DNA from: Burkholderiaceae bacterium
GTDB lineage: Bacteria > Pseudomonadota > Gammaproteobacteria > Burkholderiales > Burkholderiaceae_C
NCBI GenBank assembly: GCA_023150375.1
Contig: JAKLLA010000002.1
Location: 62,001 to 126,000 of the forward strand
Reading direction: 5' to 3'
DNA: 64,000 nucleotides
Shown here: piece by piece, positions 1-8,458 of the stretch
Position numbering within the stretch: position 1 is the first letter of the stretch
Layout of the letters: each line of letters begins with the position of its first letter
Program-made: the position numbers and the translations under genes
The notes under the pieces: generated by a model
Seen by the model: the letters and a program-made list of their open reading frames with translations, nothing else
Database searches by the model: none
What the model was told of the DNA's origin: nothing

Positions 1-176
1 CCCAGCACGTTGCCCACGCCGGGCACCGGCAACACGCAGGGCGCCGCCAACAACACCAGCAGGGTGCCGGGCGCCGCCTGACCGTGCAGGTCCAGCAGGC
101 GCTCCAGGCTGAGCGGCTGGCCGTCGCAGTCCCGCGCGGCCGCCCGCAGGCGACTCGGCAGATCGTCTTGCATCAT
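1..176 (-). CDS. ExoD-family membrane protein, N-terminal part only
   Basis: The gene runs off the left edge, so only about the first 58 residues are visible. They read as a short polar start, a segment with LSLERLLDLHGQ, then a hydrophobic stretch ending PCVLPVPGVGNVLG. That proline/glycine pattern is typical of the ExoD family (exopolysaccharide synthesis, inner membrane), whose exact biochemical role is not settled. Two adjacent ATG codons (174-176 and 171-173) could start it. It lies 70 bp downstream of the CDF transporter on the same strand and may be the last gene of that transcript or independent. Confidence 0.7.
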   Translation of the reverse strand, partial: MMQDDLPSRLRAAARDCDGQPLSLERLLDLHGQAAPGTLLVLLAAPCVLPVPGVGNVL

Positions 177-246
177 GGCCGCGAAGTATCGCCGCAGCCC
201 CGTGACCGCGCGACGAAAGCCCGATCGCGGCCGGGCGTTTCCCGCT

Positions 247-1254
247 TCACCGCAGCCGCAGGATGCGCCAGGCGCCGAAGGCCACCAGCGCGGCGATGGC
301 CGTGCCGATCAGCAGGTCCGGCCAGGCCGCGCCGGTCCAGGCGACCAGCGCCGCGGCCAGCAGCACGCCCAGATTCGCCAGCACGTCGTTGGCGGTGAAG
401 ATGGCACTGGCGCGCATGTGCGCGGCCTCGTCGCGCTGGCGCAGGACCAGCCACAGGCAGACCAGGTTCACCGCCAGGGCCAGGGCTGCGACGCCCGCCA
501 TCCAGGCCGGCTCCGGCTCGCTGCCTCCCAGCAGCCGACGCCCCACCTCCACCAGCACGCCCAGCGCCAGCCCCAGCTGCAGCCAGCCCGACAGATGGGC
601 GGCGCGCAACTGGCCCGCCGGGCTGCGCCCCACCGCGGCCAGCGCCAGCCCGTAGACGGCCGCATCGGCCAGCATGTCGAGCGCGTCGGCGATCAGCCCG
701 GTGGACTCGGCCCACCAGCCCAGCAGGCCCTCGAGCAGGAACATCGCCCCGTTGAGCGCCAGCAGGGTCCACAGCAGGCGGCGCTGCCCGGCCTGGGCCT
801 GCGCGTCGGCGGCCGCATCCGGAGCCGGCGGTGCCAGCGCGCCGGTGGCATCGCCCGTCTCCAGCCAGCGTGCGCCCAGCTGCAGCGGTTCGAGCCGGGC
901 CCGCAACGCATCGGGCTCGCCGTGGTGCCAGATGCGCAGGCGCCGACCGGGCAGATCGAAGTGCAGCTGCTGCACCGCGTCCTGGCCCTGCAGGGCCAGG
1001 CGGATCAGGTTCTCCTCCGAGGGGCAATCCATCTGCGGCACCGCGAACAGGCTGCAGCGCAGCGCCGCCCCGGCATCGCCGCGCCGCGCCCGCGCGGCAT
1101 CCGGGCGGCGCATCGGCACGGGCGAACCCACGGGCAACCCCACGGGCGCCCCCACGGGCAGCGTCGTCGGCGCCGCGGCCGGAGCGCCGCAACCGCAGGA
1201 GGCGCCACAGGGAGACGGGGCCACGCCCGGGGCGGAAGAGGAGGTCTCGGTCAT
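247..1254 (-). CDS. Cation diffusion facilitator-type transporter with N-terminal HMA-like domain
   Basis: About 335 residues. The N-terminus is Cys-rich (CGASCGCG, residues 16-23) and Pro/Gly-rich, then a ferredoxin-like segment with MDCPSEE (about 75-81) resembles the metal-sensing domain seen in a subset of CDF proteins. From about residue 145 a block of hydrophobic helices follows; one contains DALDMLADAA, matching the acidic helix-2 metal site of CDF exporters, and another contains FTANDVLANLG, the equivalent of helix 5. It probably exports a divalent metal from the cytoplasm; the metal cannot be read from sequence. It is the last gene of the arsenic island, 30 bp after the permease. A GTG at 1258-1260 is an alternative start two codons upstream. 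Confidence 0.8.
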   Translation of the reverse strand: MTETSSSAPGVAPSPCGASCGCGAPAAAPTTLPVGAPVGLPVGSPVPMRRPDAARARRGDAGAALRCSLFAVPQMDCPSEENLIRLALQGQDAVQQLHFDLPGRRLRIWHHGEPDALRARLEPLQLGARWLETGDATGALAPPAPDAAADAQAQAGQRRLLWTLLALNGAMFLLEGLLGWWAESTGLIADALDMLADAAVYGLALAAVGRSPAGQLRAAHLSGWLQLGLALGVLVEVGRRLLGGSEPEPAWMAGVAALALAVNLVCLWLVLRQRDEAAHMRASAIFTANDVLANLGVLLAAALVAWTGAAWPDLLIGTAIAALVAFGAWRILRLR

Positions 1255-1284
1255 GGTCACACGGGCAGGTCAGGCCCCGCGAGA

Positions 1285-2676
1285 CTAGCGCATCGCAGGC
1301 AGCGCCGCGGCCGATGCCAGCATGGCCAGCCCCCCGCCGTCCACCCAGGCCCCGTACAGCCAGCCCGCCAGCATGCTGAACAGCGCGACCAGGGCGACAT
1401 AGGCGGCGGTCTGGCGGCGCCCGATCACGCTGGCCACCATCAGCATGCTCTGCAGGCTGAGCTCGGGGTCGGCCATCAGGTAGGCCAGCAGCGGCCCGGG
1501 GTGCATGCCCAGGTCGAGGAAGAGCCGCGCCACCGGCACCTCCACCAGCGTGGGGAAGTACATGAAGACGCCGAACAGCACCGCCACCGCGTTGGCCCCG
1601 AGGCTGTTCTGCCCGGCCAGCCCCTGGATCCAGGCCGGGTCGATCAGGGGCCGCAGCACCCCGACCAGGAAGACCCCGGCGACCAGCAGCAGGAAGATCT
1701 GCCGCACGAAGCGCCAGGACTCCCACAGCCAGCTCTGCAGTGCATCGGCGTCCAGGCGCCGGGCAAAGGCCAGCACCGCCGCCAGCGCGGCCGCCACCGC
1801 CACCGCCCGGCCGGTCAGCACCCACTGCAGCCCGCCCGCCACCGGCTCGAGCCGCATCGCCGCCACCAGCAGCGTGGCCGCGGCCAGCGCGAGGGCGATC
1901 CAGGTCCAGCGCCCGGGCCCTTCGAAGATGGTCTCCAGGCCACGCCAGGCGGCCACGCCGATGGCCAGCAGCAGCACGATCAGCAGCGAGCCCTGCAGGC
2001 TCACGCCCTCCTCGCCGCGGGCCGCGTCGAAGGGCACCCAGGCGTGCAGCGTCGCCTGCCAGGCCGGCGCCCAATCCAGCGCCCAGGCACCGGAGGCCAG
2101 CGGCGCAGCCAGCAGGTCGACCTTCAGCGTGCCGGCCACCAGCACCGCCACGCAGGACAGCAGCAGGCCGAGCGCCGCCGGCTCGAGGCGGGCCCGATCG
2201 GCGAACAGCGCGTCGGTCTCGGCGTCCCGCGCCGCATCCTCGCGCCAGAACAGCCGGGCCATCGCCAGGCCGATGCCGATGCCGAAGACCAGGCACAGCA
2301 GCAGGCGCGCCAGCGCGAACTCCGCACCCAGGATGCTGCCGGTATAGGCCAGCGCCAGCACGTTGCCGGCCGGGGCGAAGAACAGGAAGGTCACCGCCGG
2401 CCCCAGGCCGGCCCCCTTGCGGTGGATCCCGGCGAACAGCGGCACGATGGTGCAGGAGCACACCGCCAGCAGCGAGCCCCCGGCCGCCGCCGCCGGGTAG
2501 GACACCCGCCGGGGCGCGTCGCGACCCAGCCAGCGCGTCACGGCAGCCTTCGGGATCAGGGCGGTCATCGCGCCGGCGATGAAGAAGGCCGGCAGCAGGC
2601 ACAGCAGCACATGCGCGGCCAGATAGGCCGCCAGATTGCCCGCGCCGGCGCGCAGCAGCTGCAGCAGCGTGTCCAT
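1285..2676 (-). CDS. ArsP / SO_0444-like permease
   Basis: Predicted inner-membrane protein of about 463 residues with roughly ten hydrophobic helices. The family motif is clear: CSCTIVPLFAGIHRKGAGLG near residue 57, followed by FLFFAPAGN, and a second half with FMYFPTLVEVPVA and PLLAYLMADPELS. This is the permease family (formerly DUF318) that includes ArsP, an exporter of trivalent organoarsenicals, and SO_0444-type metal exporters. Its position in an ars operon beside a mini-thioredoxin favours an arsenical substrate. An AGGA sits 7 bp before the ATG at 2674-2676, better placed than for the ATG two codons upstream. Confidence 0.8.
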   Translation of the reverse strand: MDTLLQLLRAGAGNLAAYLAAHVLLCLLPAFFIAGAMTALIPKAAVTRWLGRDAPRRVSYPAAAAGGSLLAVCSCTIVPLFAGIHRKGAGLGPAVTFLFFAPAGNVLALAYTGSILGAEFALARLLLCLVFGIGIGLAMARLFWREDAARDAETDALFADRARLEPAALGLLLSCVAVLVAGTLKVDLLAAPLASGAWALDWAPAWQATLHAWVPFDAARGEEGVSLQGSLLIVLLLAIGVAAWRGLETIFEGPGRWTWIALALAAATLLVAAMRLEPVAGGLQWVLTGRAVAVAAALAAVLAFARRLDADALQSWLWESWRFVRQIFLLLVAGVFLVGVLRPLIDPAWIQGLAGQNSLGANAVAVLFGVFMYFPTLVEVPVARLFLDLGMHPGPLLAYLMADPELSLQSMLMVASVIGRRQTAAYVALVALFSMLAGWLYGAWVDGGGLAMLASAAALPAMR

Positions 2677-2756
2677 CGTCATGTCCTGGCAGTCGCCATC
2701 GGCAGGGCCCGGGCTCGCACCCGGCCCTCACCCGCCCATCACCCGCCCTCAGCTTC

Positions 2757-2990
2757 TCAGGCCGGGAACCAGCCCTGGATCTTCTCGGGCGAGGGCACGC
2801 CACCGGCGTGCACGACCTTGCCGTCGACCACCACGCCCGGGGTGGCCATCACCCCCCAGGCCACGATCTCGCGCATGTCCTGGACCTTCTCGACCGACAG
2901 CGGCACCCCGCGCTCGCGGGCGGCCTGCTCGATCAGCGCGATGGTCTTGCGGCAGTTGGCGCAACCCGAACCCAGCACCTTGACGTCCAT
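2757..2990 (-). CDS. Mini-thioredoxin (redox-active disulfide protein)
   Basis: A 77-residue glutaredoxin/thioredoxin-fold protein. The active site GSGCANCRK lies at residues 8-16, giving a CxxC pair, and the cis-proline region MATPGVVVDG is at about 48-57. These thioredoxin_3-type proteins are frequently encoded next to ArsP-like permeases; an electron-donating or metal-transfer role is inferred, not shown. It lies between acr3 and the permease on the same strand, about 100 bp after acr3 and 80 bp before the permease. The start gives the usual family length. Confidence 0.85.
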   Translation of the reverse strand: MDVKVLGSGCANCRKTIALIEQAARERGVPLSVEKVQDMREIVAWGVMATPGVVVDGKVVHAGGVPSPEKIQGWFPA

Positions 2991-3093
2991 GATCAGACTC
3001 CTTTGCTCCGGCTGCATCGTCCGATGCAGGCTTTCATTGTGCGAGTCCGGGACCGCCACGGCGCGACATCGGCGTCGCCAAGCCTGTGCCAGA

Positions 3094-4131
3094 TCAAGTG
3101 CGCGCCGACGCCACACGGCGTTCGTAGCCGGCCCGGCTGCGGTTGGCCAGGGCCACCAGCGACAGCATCACCGGCACCTCCACCAGCACCCCCACCACGG
3201 TGGCCAGGGCGGCCCCGGAGTGCAGCCCGAACAGCGAGATGGCCACCGCCACGGCCAGCTCGAAGAAGTTGGAGGTGCCGATCAGGCAGGCCGGCGCCGC
3301 GACCTCGAAGGGCAGGCGCAGCCAGCGCGCGCCCAGCGCGGTGAGGAAGAAGATGCCGTAGGTCTGCAGCAGCAGCGGCACGGCGATCAGCGCGATCACG
3401 CCCGGCTGCTCGACCAGGGTGCGGGCCTGGAAGCCGAACAGCAGCACCACCGTCCCGATCAGCCCGGCGATCGACCAGGGTCCGAGCCGGGCGACGAACT
3501 GCGCCAGCGCCTGCGCGCCGCGCCGCTGCATCGCCCGGCGCGTGGCCATGCCGGCCAGCAGGGGCAGCACCACGTACAGCAGCGTCGACAGCAGCAGCGT
3601 CTGCCAGGGCACGACCAGGTCGGTGACCCCGAGCAGGAAGGCGGCGATCGGCGCGAAGGCGAACACCATCACGAGATCGTTCACCGACACCTGCACCAGC
3701 GTGTAGCTGGCATCGCCGCGCACCAGCTGGCTCCAGACGAAGACCATCGCGGTGCAGGGCGCCACGCCCAGCAGGATCATGCCGGCGATGTACTCGGATG
3801 CCGAGCGGGGATCGACCCAGCCGGCGAACAGGTGCTCGAAGAACAGCACACCCAGCGCGGCCATCGTGAAGGGCTTGATCAGCCAGTTGACCCCCAGCGT
3901 CAGCAGCAGCCCCTGCGGCCGGCGCCCGACCTCCTTCACGGCCGACCACTCGATCTGCACCATCATCGGGTAGATCATCACCCAGATCAGCAGCGCCACC
4001 ACCAGGTTGACATGGGCCCACTCGAGGGCGGCGACGGCCTGGAAGAACGCGGGCCACTGCAGGCCCAGGCCCACGCCGGCCAGGATGCCCAGGCCGACCC
4101 AGACGGTGAGATAGCGTTGGAAGAAGGTCAT
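3094..4131 (-). CDS. acr3: Arsenite efflux permease Acr3
   Basis: A 345-residue member of the BASS superfamily with about ten transmembrane helices. It contains [10 protein letters not shown] near residue 52 and [13 protein letters not shown] near residue 128; the cysteine of PCT is the residue known to be essential in Acr3 proteins. The protein extrudes As(III) across the inner membrane using the proton motive force. It follows arsC by about 54 bp, so arsenite made by ArsC would have its exporter in the same transcript. Confidence 0.93.
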   Translation of the reverse strand: MTFFQRYLTVWVGLGILAGVGLGLQWPAFFQAVAALEWAHVNLVVALLIWVMIYPMMVQIEWSAVKEVGRRPQGLLLTLGVNWLIKPFTMAALGVLFFEHLFAGWVDPRSASEYIAGMILLGVAPCTAMVFVWSQLVRGDASYTLVQVSVNDLVMVFAFAPIAAFLLGVTDLVVPWQTLLLSTLLYVVLPLLAGMATRRAMQRRGAQALAQFVARLGPWSIAGLIGTVVLLFGFQARTLVEQPGVIALIAVPLLLQTYGIFFLTALGARWLRLPFEVAAPACLIGTSNFFELAVAVAISLFGLHSGAALATVVGVLVEVPVMLSLVALANRSRAGYERRVASART

Positions 4132-4185
4132 GTCGGTTCCCCCGGTCCCCCGGCGGCAGCGGGCCCGCGCAGCATTGAGAAGGGA

Positions 4186-4680
4186 TCAGCGCCGGCCGAT
4201 GTCGCGCACTTCGCGCTGGATCGCCAGGCGGTCCAGCGAGGCCAGCGGCAGCGCCAGCATCAGCTCGATGCGGCGCTTCAGCACCACGGCCGCGTCCCAG
4301 AAGCGCCGCGCCTGCGCCTGGCTGTCGCCCTCGCCCACGGCCGGATCCGCCACGCCCCAATGGGCGGTCATCGGCTGGCCGGGCCAGACCGGGCAGGTCT
4401 CGCCGGCGGCCTGGTCGCACACCGTGAAGACGAAGTCGAACACGGGCGCGCCGGGCTCGGCGTAGATCTCCCAGCCTTTGCTGCGCGCGCCTTCGGCGCT
4501 CACATGCATCGACGCCAGGGTCTGCAGCGCCAGCGGATGCACCTCGCCGCCGGGGTGGCTGCCGGCCGACCAGGCCCGGAAGCGCCCCCGGCCGAGGCTG
4601 TTGAGCAGCGCCTCGGCCATGATGGACCGGGCCGAGTTGCGGGTGCAGATGAAGAGGACCTGGTAGACCTTGTCGCTCAT
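4186..4680 (-). CDS. arsC: Arsenate reductase, low-molecular-weight phosphatase type
   Basis: A 164-residue cytoplasmic enzyme that reduces As(V) to As(III). The nucleophilic P-loop CTRNSARS (about residues 12-19) fits the CX5R signature, and the resolving pair appears as FTVCDQAAGETCPVW. This arrangement is that of the thioredoxin- or glutaredoxin-coupled LMW-PTP-like ArsC class, not the E. coli R773 type. The ATG at 4678-4680 gives the usual family N-terminus; upstream in-frame codons are a low-complexity run of Pro/Ile/Ala encoded by near-repeats (GATGGACGTAGCGATGTAAG-like) that is unlikely to be translated. It is followed by acr3 in the same operon. Confidence 0.93.
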   Translation of the reverse strand: MSDKVYQVLFICTRNSARSIMAEALLNSLGRGRFRAWSAGSHPGGEVHPLALQTLASMHVSAEGARSKGWEIYAEPGAPVFDFVFTVCDQAAGETCPVWPGQPMTAHWGVADPAVGEGDSQAQARRFWDAAVVLKRRIELMLALPLASLDRLAIQREVRDIGRR

Positions 4681-4683
4681 GGT

Positions 4684-4800
4684 GGACTCCTGGGAATCGA
4701 CGGGACGGACGATGGGCGCAGCGATGGACGTAGCGATGTAAGTAGCGATGGGTGGGGCGATCGGCCGGACGATCGGACCGCCGGCCGGACACATCGGGGC
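4684..4800. repeat. Short degenerate direct repeats before arsC
   Basis: The spacer between arsJ and arsC is built from imperfect copies of a roughly 12-base unit resembling GATGGACGTAGC / GATGTAAGTAGC / GATGGGTGGGGC / GATCGGCCGGAC. On the minus strand they would encode repetitive Pro/Ile/Arg-rich peptide if read. I see no regulatory logic in it; it may reflect slippage in a spacer under weak selection. Confidence 0.4.
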
Positions 4801-4810
4801 AGGCACGGGG

Positions 4811-6217
4811 TCATCGGGCTCCGGGCAGCACCGGAGGGGGCAGATCGGTCGGCCCGCCCCCGGGCCTGGCAGCGCCCTGCGCCGCCACCGCCGTGGGCAG
4901 GAACAGCGTCACCCCCCAGCAGACGAGCAGCATCGCCCCGGAGCCGAGCAGCGCGGCCAGCAGTCCGCCCCACTGGTAGAGCAGGCCGGACAGCAGGGTG
5001 CCGAGGAAGCGCCCCAGCGCATTGGCCGCGTAGTAGAAGCCGACGTCCTCGGCCGCCTTCTCCGAGCCGGCGTAGGCCAGCACCAGGTAGGAGTGCACCG
5101 AGGAGTTGACCGCGAAGGCCACGCCGAACAGGCCCAGGCCGGCCACCACCACCCATTCGAGCTGCGGCACCTGCGCGGCCACCAGGGCGGCCAGCCCGAG
5201 CGGCAGCAGCGCCAGCAGGGCCGACCACAGGCGCGCCGCGGGCACCTCCCGGCTCAGGCCGTCCGCGCTGCGGCGCACCAGGGCGGGCGCGGCCGCCTGC
5301 ACCAGGCCGTAGCCGATGGTCCAGGCGGCCAGGAAGCTGCCGACCATCGTGAAGGTCCAGCCCGAGGCGTAGAGGAAGACCGGCACGCCGACGACGAACC
5401 AGACATCGCGCGCACCGAACAGCGCCACCCGCGCGGCGGCCAGCGCGTTCAGGCCCGGCCCCTTGGCGAACAGCTCGCGCGCCGACCCGGAGGCCCGGGC
5501 CTTGCCCATCAGCGGCGGCACGCAGGCCAGCACCCCGACCAGCACCAGCGCCAGCAGCGCGGCCATGAGCCACAGCGAAGCCTGGAAGCCCAGCCCCTGC
5601 AGCAGCAGGCCGCCGAGGAAGAAGCCCACGCCCTTCATGGCGTTCTTGCTGCCGGTGAAGAAGGCCACCCACTTGAACAGCCGCCCGGAAGCCGACCCCG
5701 CGGTGAGCTTGATGGCCGACTTGCTCGCGGTCTTGGTCAGGTCCTTGGCCACGCCGCACACGCCCTGCGCCAGCACCACCCAGGCCACCGACAGCACGGC
5801 GCCCCAGTCGGGCGACAGCGCCGACAGCAGCAGGAAGCCGGTGATCTGCGTGCCCAGGCCGACCGCGAGCATGCGCGCGATGCCGTAGCGCGTGGCCAGC
5901 CAGCCGCCCAGCAGGTTGGCCACCACCCCCATCGCCTCGTAGAGCAGGAAGAGGAAGGCCAGCGTGAACGGCGAGTAGCCCAGCCGGTAGAAGTGCAGCA
6001 GCACCAGCATGCGCAGCGCACCGTCGCTGAGGGTGAAGCCCCAGTACGCGGCGGTGACGATGGCGTAGTCGCGCAGCCCCCGGCCGCCGGCGGCGTCCTC
6101 CGCCGCGGCGACGGGCGTGGCGACGGGCGCAGCAACGCGCGCCTGCGCCTGCGGCGCCCCGCCGACCGGCGCTGTCGCCCCGGCGGGCGCGCGCGCCTGC
6201 TCCTCCTGCAACCTCAC
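4811..6217 (-). CDS. arsJ: ArsJ, organoarsenical (1-arseno-3-phosphoglycerate) exporter
   Basis: A major-facilitator protein of about 468 residues with a poorly conserved Ala/Gln/Pro-rich N-terminal 45 residues, then twelve predicted helices starting at [20 protein letters not shown]. That segment and [17 protein letters not shown] are characteristic of ArsJ. In the known pathway GAPDH makes 1-arseno-3-phosphoglycerate from arsenate and ArsJ exports it, where it hydrolyses back to arsenate. I chose a GTG at 6215-6217 overlapping the gapdh stop (GTGA), with a GGAG about 8 bp upstream; translational coupling to gapdh supports this. A TTG two codons later is possible. Confidence 0.9.
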   Translation of the reverse strand: MRLQEEQARAPAGATAPVGGAPQAQARVAAPVATPVAAAEDAAGGRGLRDYAIVTAAYWGFTLSDGALRMLVLLHFYRLGYSPFTLAFLFLLYEAMGVVANLLGGWLATRYGIARMLAVGLGTQITGFLLLSALSPDWGAVLSVAWVVLAQGVCGVAKDLTKTASKSAIKLTAGSASGRLFKWVAFFTGSKNAMKGVGFFLGGLLLQGLGFQASLWLMAALLALVLVGVLACVPPLMGKARASGSARELFAKGPGLNALAAARVALFGARDVWFVVGVPVFLYASGWTFTMVGSFLAAWTIGYGLVQAAAPALVRRSADGLSREVPAARLWSALLALLPLGLAALVAAQVPQLEWVVVAGLGLFGVAFAVNSSVHSYLVLAYAGSEKAAEDVGFYYAANALGRFLGTLLSGLLYQWGGLLAALLGSGAMLLVCWGVTLFLPTAVAAQGAARPGGGPTDLPPPVLPGAR

Positions 6218-7257
6218 AGACCCTGCTCCTGCAGGTGGCAGGCCAGGTCGACCATGCGGCAGGCGTAGCCCATCTCGTTGTCGTACCAGGCGTAGACCTT
6301 CAGCAGCGTGCCGTCGGTGACCAGGGTCGACAGGCCGTCGACGATGCTGCTGCGGGTATCGCGAGCGTAGTCGGCGCTGACCAGCGGCCGTGCCTCGTAG
6401 CCCAGGATGCCGGCCAGCGGCCCCGCGGCCGCGGCCTGGAACAGCGCATTCACCTCGGCGGCGCTGGTGGCGCGCTGCAGCTCGAACACGCAGTCGGTGA
6501 GCGAGGCATTGAGCACCGGTGCGCGCACCGCATGGCCATCGAGCTTGCCCTTCAGCTCGGGGTAGATCAGCGCGATCGCGGTGGCGCTGCCGGTGGTGGT
6601 GGGCGCCAGGCTCAGCATCGCGCTGCGCGCGCGCCGCAGGTCCTTGTGCGGCGCATCGACCACCCCGTTGGTGTTGGTCGGGTCGTGGATCGTGGTGATC
6701 TGGCCGTGGCGGATGCCCAGGGCCTCGTGCACCACCTTCACCACCGGGGCCAGGCAGTTGGTGGTGCAGGATGCCGCGGTCACGATGCGGTGGCGCGCCG
6801 GCTCGTAGAGGTGGTGGTTGATGCCGACCACGATGTTCAGCACGTCGCCCACCTTCACCGGCGCGGCCACGATCACCCGCTTGGCGCCACGGTCCAGGTG
6901 GCCTTGCAGCGTCTCGGGGGTGAGGAACTTGCCGGTGCACTCCAGCACCAGGTCCACGCCCAGGTCGCCCCAGGGGATCTCGGCCGCCGTGGCGTGCGAG
7001 GTGAAACCGAGCCGGCGCTCGCCGATGCGCACGCTGTCGTCGCCCTCGGCCGCGATGTCGGCGCGCCAGCAGCCCTGCACGCTGTCGAAGGCCAGCAGGT
7101 GGGCGGTGGCGGCGGCGCCGCCCTTCAGTTCGTTGAGGTGCACGACCTCGAGCCGGTTGCCGGCGCGCGGATCGTCCGCCGGCCGCTCGGCCGCTCCCAT
7201 CGCCGCGCGCAAGGCCAGACGGCCGATGCGGCCCATGCCGTTGATGCCGACTCTCAT
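6214..7257 (-). CDS. gapdh: Glyceraldehyde-3-phosphate dehydrogenase of the arsenate/ArsJ system
   Basis: A 347-residue enzyme beginning [18 protein letters not shown] (Rossmann NAD-binding fold) with the catalytic motif [11 protein letters not shown] near residue 155 and the inorganic-phosphate loop region further on. Family knowledge: GAPDH paralogues in ars operons use arsenate in place of phosphate to form 1-arseno-3-phosphoglycerate for ArsJ. The four-base overlap with arsJ indicates coupled translation and argues against a housekeeping glycolytic role. An ATG seven codons upstream (7276-7278) is possible but the chosen start gives the canonical N-terminus. Confidence 0.92.
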   Translation of the reverse strand: MRVGINGMGRIGRLALRAAMGAAERPADDPRAGNRLEVVHLNELKGGAAATAHLLAFDSVQGCWRADIAAEGDDSVRIGERRLGFTSHATAAEIPWGDLGVDLVLECTGKFLTPETLQGHLDRGAKRVIVAAPVKVGDVLNIVVGINHHLYEPARHRIVTAASCTTNCLAPVVKVVHEALGIRHGQITTIHDPTNTNGVVDAPHKDLRRARSAMLSLAPTTTGSATAIALIYPELKGKLDGHAVRAPVLNASLTDCVFELQRATSAAEVNALFQAAAAGPLAGILGYEARPLVSADYARDTRSSIVDGLSTLVTDGTLLKVYAWYDNEMGYACRMVDLACHLQEQGL

Positions 7258-7291
7258 CGTGTGTTCACCGGATTGCATGCTGATCTTGTCG

Positions 7292-7315
7292 ATGATTCCA
7301 GAAAGCTCGAATCAT
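7292..7315. promoter_or_regulatory. Perfect dyad upstream of gapdh
   Basis: ATGATTC and GAATCAT form perfect 7-bp inverted arms separated by 10 bp, located 35-58 bp before the gapdh start in the 110-bp gap after arsI. The 10-bp spacing equals that of the dyad before arsR although the arm sequence differs. It could be a second operator giving gapdh-arsJ-arsC-acr3 its own control. This is inference from symmetry only. Confidence 0.35.
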
Positions 7316-7345
7316 CCTGCCGGAATGTGACGGATGCATGACGGA

Positions 7346-7362
7346 CGGGGCGGGCTGCCCCG
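7346..7362 (-). terminator. Hairpin just after arsI
   Basis: CGGGGC and GCCCCG pair around a five-base loop six bases beyond the arsI stop. There is no T-tract, so it may be an attenuating or mRNA-stabilising hairpin rather than a full terminator, separating arsRI from gapdh and later genes. Confidence 0.35.
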
Positions 7363-7367
7363 CTCGC

Positions 7368-7943
7368 TCAGCCGCAGCAGGATCCGCCGGCCGACCCCGC
7401 CGCGCCGGTCGTGGCGCTGCCCGCAGGCGTGCAGCAGCCAGCGGCCGGGGCTGCAGCCAGCGCGATGCCGATCGGCCGGCCGCGGGGGCGATCCGGCGCC
7501 GCCGCGTCGGTGCGGGCGGCCGCAGCCGGCGCCGCCGGGGTGCAGCAGGCGGCGGACGACGCGTCGCCCTCGCGGAACATCGGGATCTGGCCCAGGGTGT
7601 GGAAGTGCTCCCAGGCGATGCCCTGCGGGTCGGTGACCCAGTGCTTCTCGCTGCGCGCGTAGCAGCAGGTGGTCTCGCCCTCGTCGAGCAGCGCGAAGTC
7701 GGCCGCCTCGGCCCGGGCCTTCAGCGCGGCCAGCTCGTCCGCGTCGTCGGTCTGGATGCCGAGGTGGTCGATGCCGGCCTGCGCACCGCGCGTGGAGATG
7801 GCGAAGTTCAGCGCCGGGTCGTCGAGCATCCACTTGGCGTAGTCGGCCTCGACGCGCGCCGGCTCGGCGGCGAAGAGCTTCGAGTAGAAGGCGATGCTGC
7901 GCGCGAGATCGTCGACATGCAGGTGGACGTGGAAACGCTTCAT
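7368..7943 (-). CDS. arsI: ArsI/CadI-family dioxygenase (C-As lyase) with Cys-rich tail
   Basis: A 191-residue vicinal-oxygen-chelate protein. HVHLHV at residues 5-10 and HLGIQ at 60-64 supply metal-ligand histidines; GETTCCYARSEKHWVTDP around 89-106 carries the adjacent cysteine pair that binds trivalent organoarsenicals in ArsI. Known ArsI enzymes cleave the C-As bond of MAs(III) and trivalent aromatic arsenicals using Fe(II) and oxygen. From about residue 125 the protein has an Ala/Pro-rich tail with three further CC pairs (133/134, 170/171, 189/190), two in the context CCTPA. It lies 17 bp after arsR. A cadmium-induced CadI-like role cannot be excluded. Confidence 0.88.
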   Translation of the reverse strand: MKRFHVHLHVDDLARSIAFYSKLFAAEPARVEADYAKWMLDDPALNFAISTRGAQAGIDHLGIQTDDADELAALKARAEAADFALLDEGETTCCYARSEKHWVTDPQGIAWEHFHTLGQIPMFREGDASSAACCTPAAPAAAARTDAAAPDRPRGRPIGIALAAAPAAGCCTPAGSATTGAAGSAGGSCCG

Positions 7944-7960
7944 GGCAGGCTTCTCCGGGC

Positions 7961-8305
7961 TCAGCACGAGCCGCAGGTCGGGGTGGGAAGGACGGACAGA
8001 TCCGGCTGCTGCGCACAGCCCTGCCCCTGGCAGCAGTGCGCCGTGAGGTAGGCCAGCAGGTCGTTCATGCGCGAGAGCACCGGGCGGTAGAGCAGGTGCC
8101 GGCCTTCGCGGGCCTGCTCGACCAGGCCGGCGTGCAGCAGCTCCTTGAGGTGGAAGGACAGGGTCGAGGCCGGCACGCCCAGCAGCGCCGCCAGGCTGCC
8201 GGGCGTGCTGCCGGCCGGCCCGGCGCCCACCAGGGCGCGAAAGATGCGCAGCCGCTGCGGCTGCGCCAGGGCGGCCAGGGCCTGGATGGCGGATTGTTCT
8301 TCCAT
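7961..8305 (-). CDS. arsR: ArsR-family arsenic-responsive repressor
   Basis: A 114-residue winged-helix repressor. The recognition region LLGVPASTLSFHLKELLHAGL is at about 41-61 and the wing AREGRHLLYR at 65-74. The classic CVC motif in the DNA-reading helix is absent; instead a C-terminal cluster, AHCCQGQGC (Cys 91, 92, 97) plus CGSC at the end, can supply a trigonal As(III) site, as in the C-terminal-site ArsR types. First gene of the ars island. The ATG at 8303-8305 lies inside the right arm of an inverted repeat, so bound repressor would cover its own translation start. Confidence 0.92.
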   Translation of the reverse strand: MEEQSAIQALAALAQPQRLRIFRALVGAGPAGSTPGSLAALLGVPASTLSFHLKELLHAGLVEQAREGRHLLYRPVLSRMNDLLAYLTAHCCQGQGCAQQPDLSVLPTPTCGSC

Positions 8306-8335
8306 GTTTCGACTTTGATGGAAACGTGGAAGAAC
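8296..8335. promoter_or_regulatory. arsR operator: 15-bp inverted repeat
   Basis: GTTCTTCCATGTTTC (8296-8310) and GAAACGTGGAAGAAC (8321-8335) are complementary at 14 of 15 positions around a 10-bp centre. A TTGACG on the minus strand (8340-8335) could be a -35 element; the matching -10 is poor (CAAAGT). The arm nearest the gene contains the arsR ATG, implying a very short or absent leader. This is the best candidate binding site for ArsR in the window. Confidence 0.7.
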
Positions 8336-8397
8336 GTCAACCCCGACACGACCGGGCGGCGCCGCGCGGCAGACCGTGGCGTGGCCGGAAACGACGC

Positions 8398-8429
8398 GGG
8401 CGGCGACACCCTTGCGGATGTCGCCGCCC
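8398..8429 (-). terminator. Hairpin downstream of ccoG
   Basis: GGGCGGCGACA and TGTCGCCGCCC form a perfect 11-bp stem with a 10-base loop, 30 bp beyond the ccoG stop. Only a weak T-containing stretch (GTCGTTTCC) follows on the minus strand. Likely ends ccoG transcription before the arsR promoter. Confidence 0.55.
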
Positions 8430-8458
8430 TGCGTTCTGGGCGACAGCGCTCGGCGCGA

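Noticed and set aside
175-5109. A 1644-codon open frame on the plus strand
   Set aside because: It is antisense to the whole ars gene set, Gln/Arg/His-rich with no domain, and follows from the scarcity of stop codons in GC-rich DNA opposite real genes.
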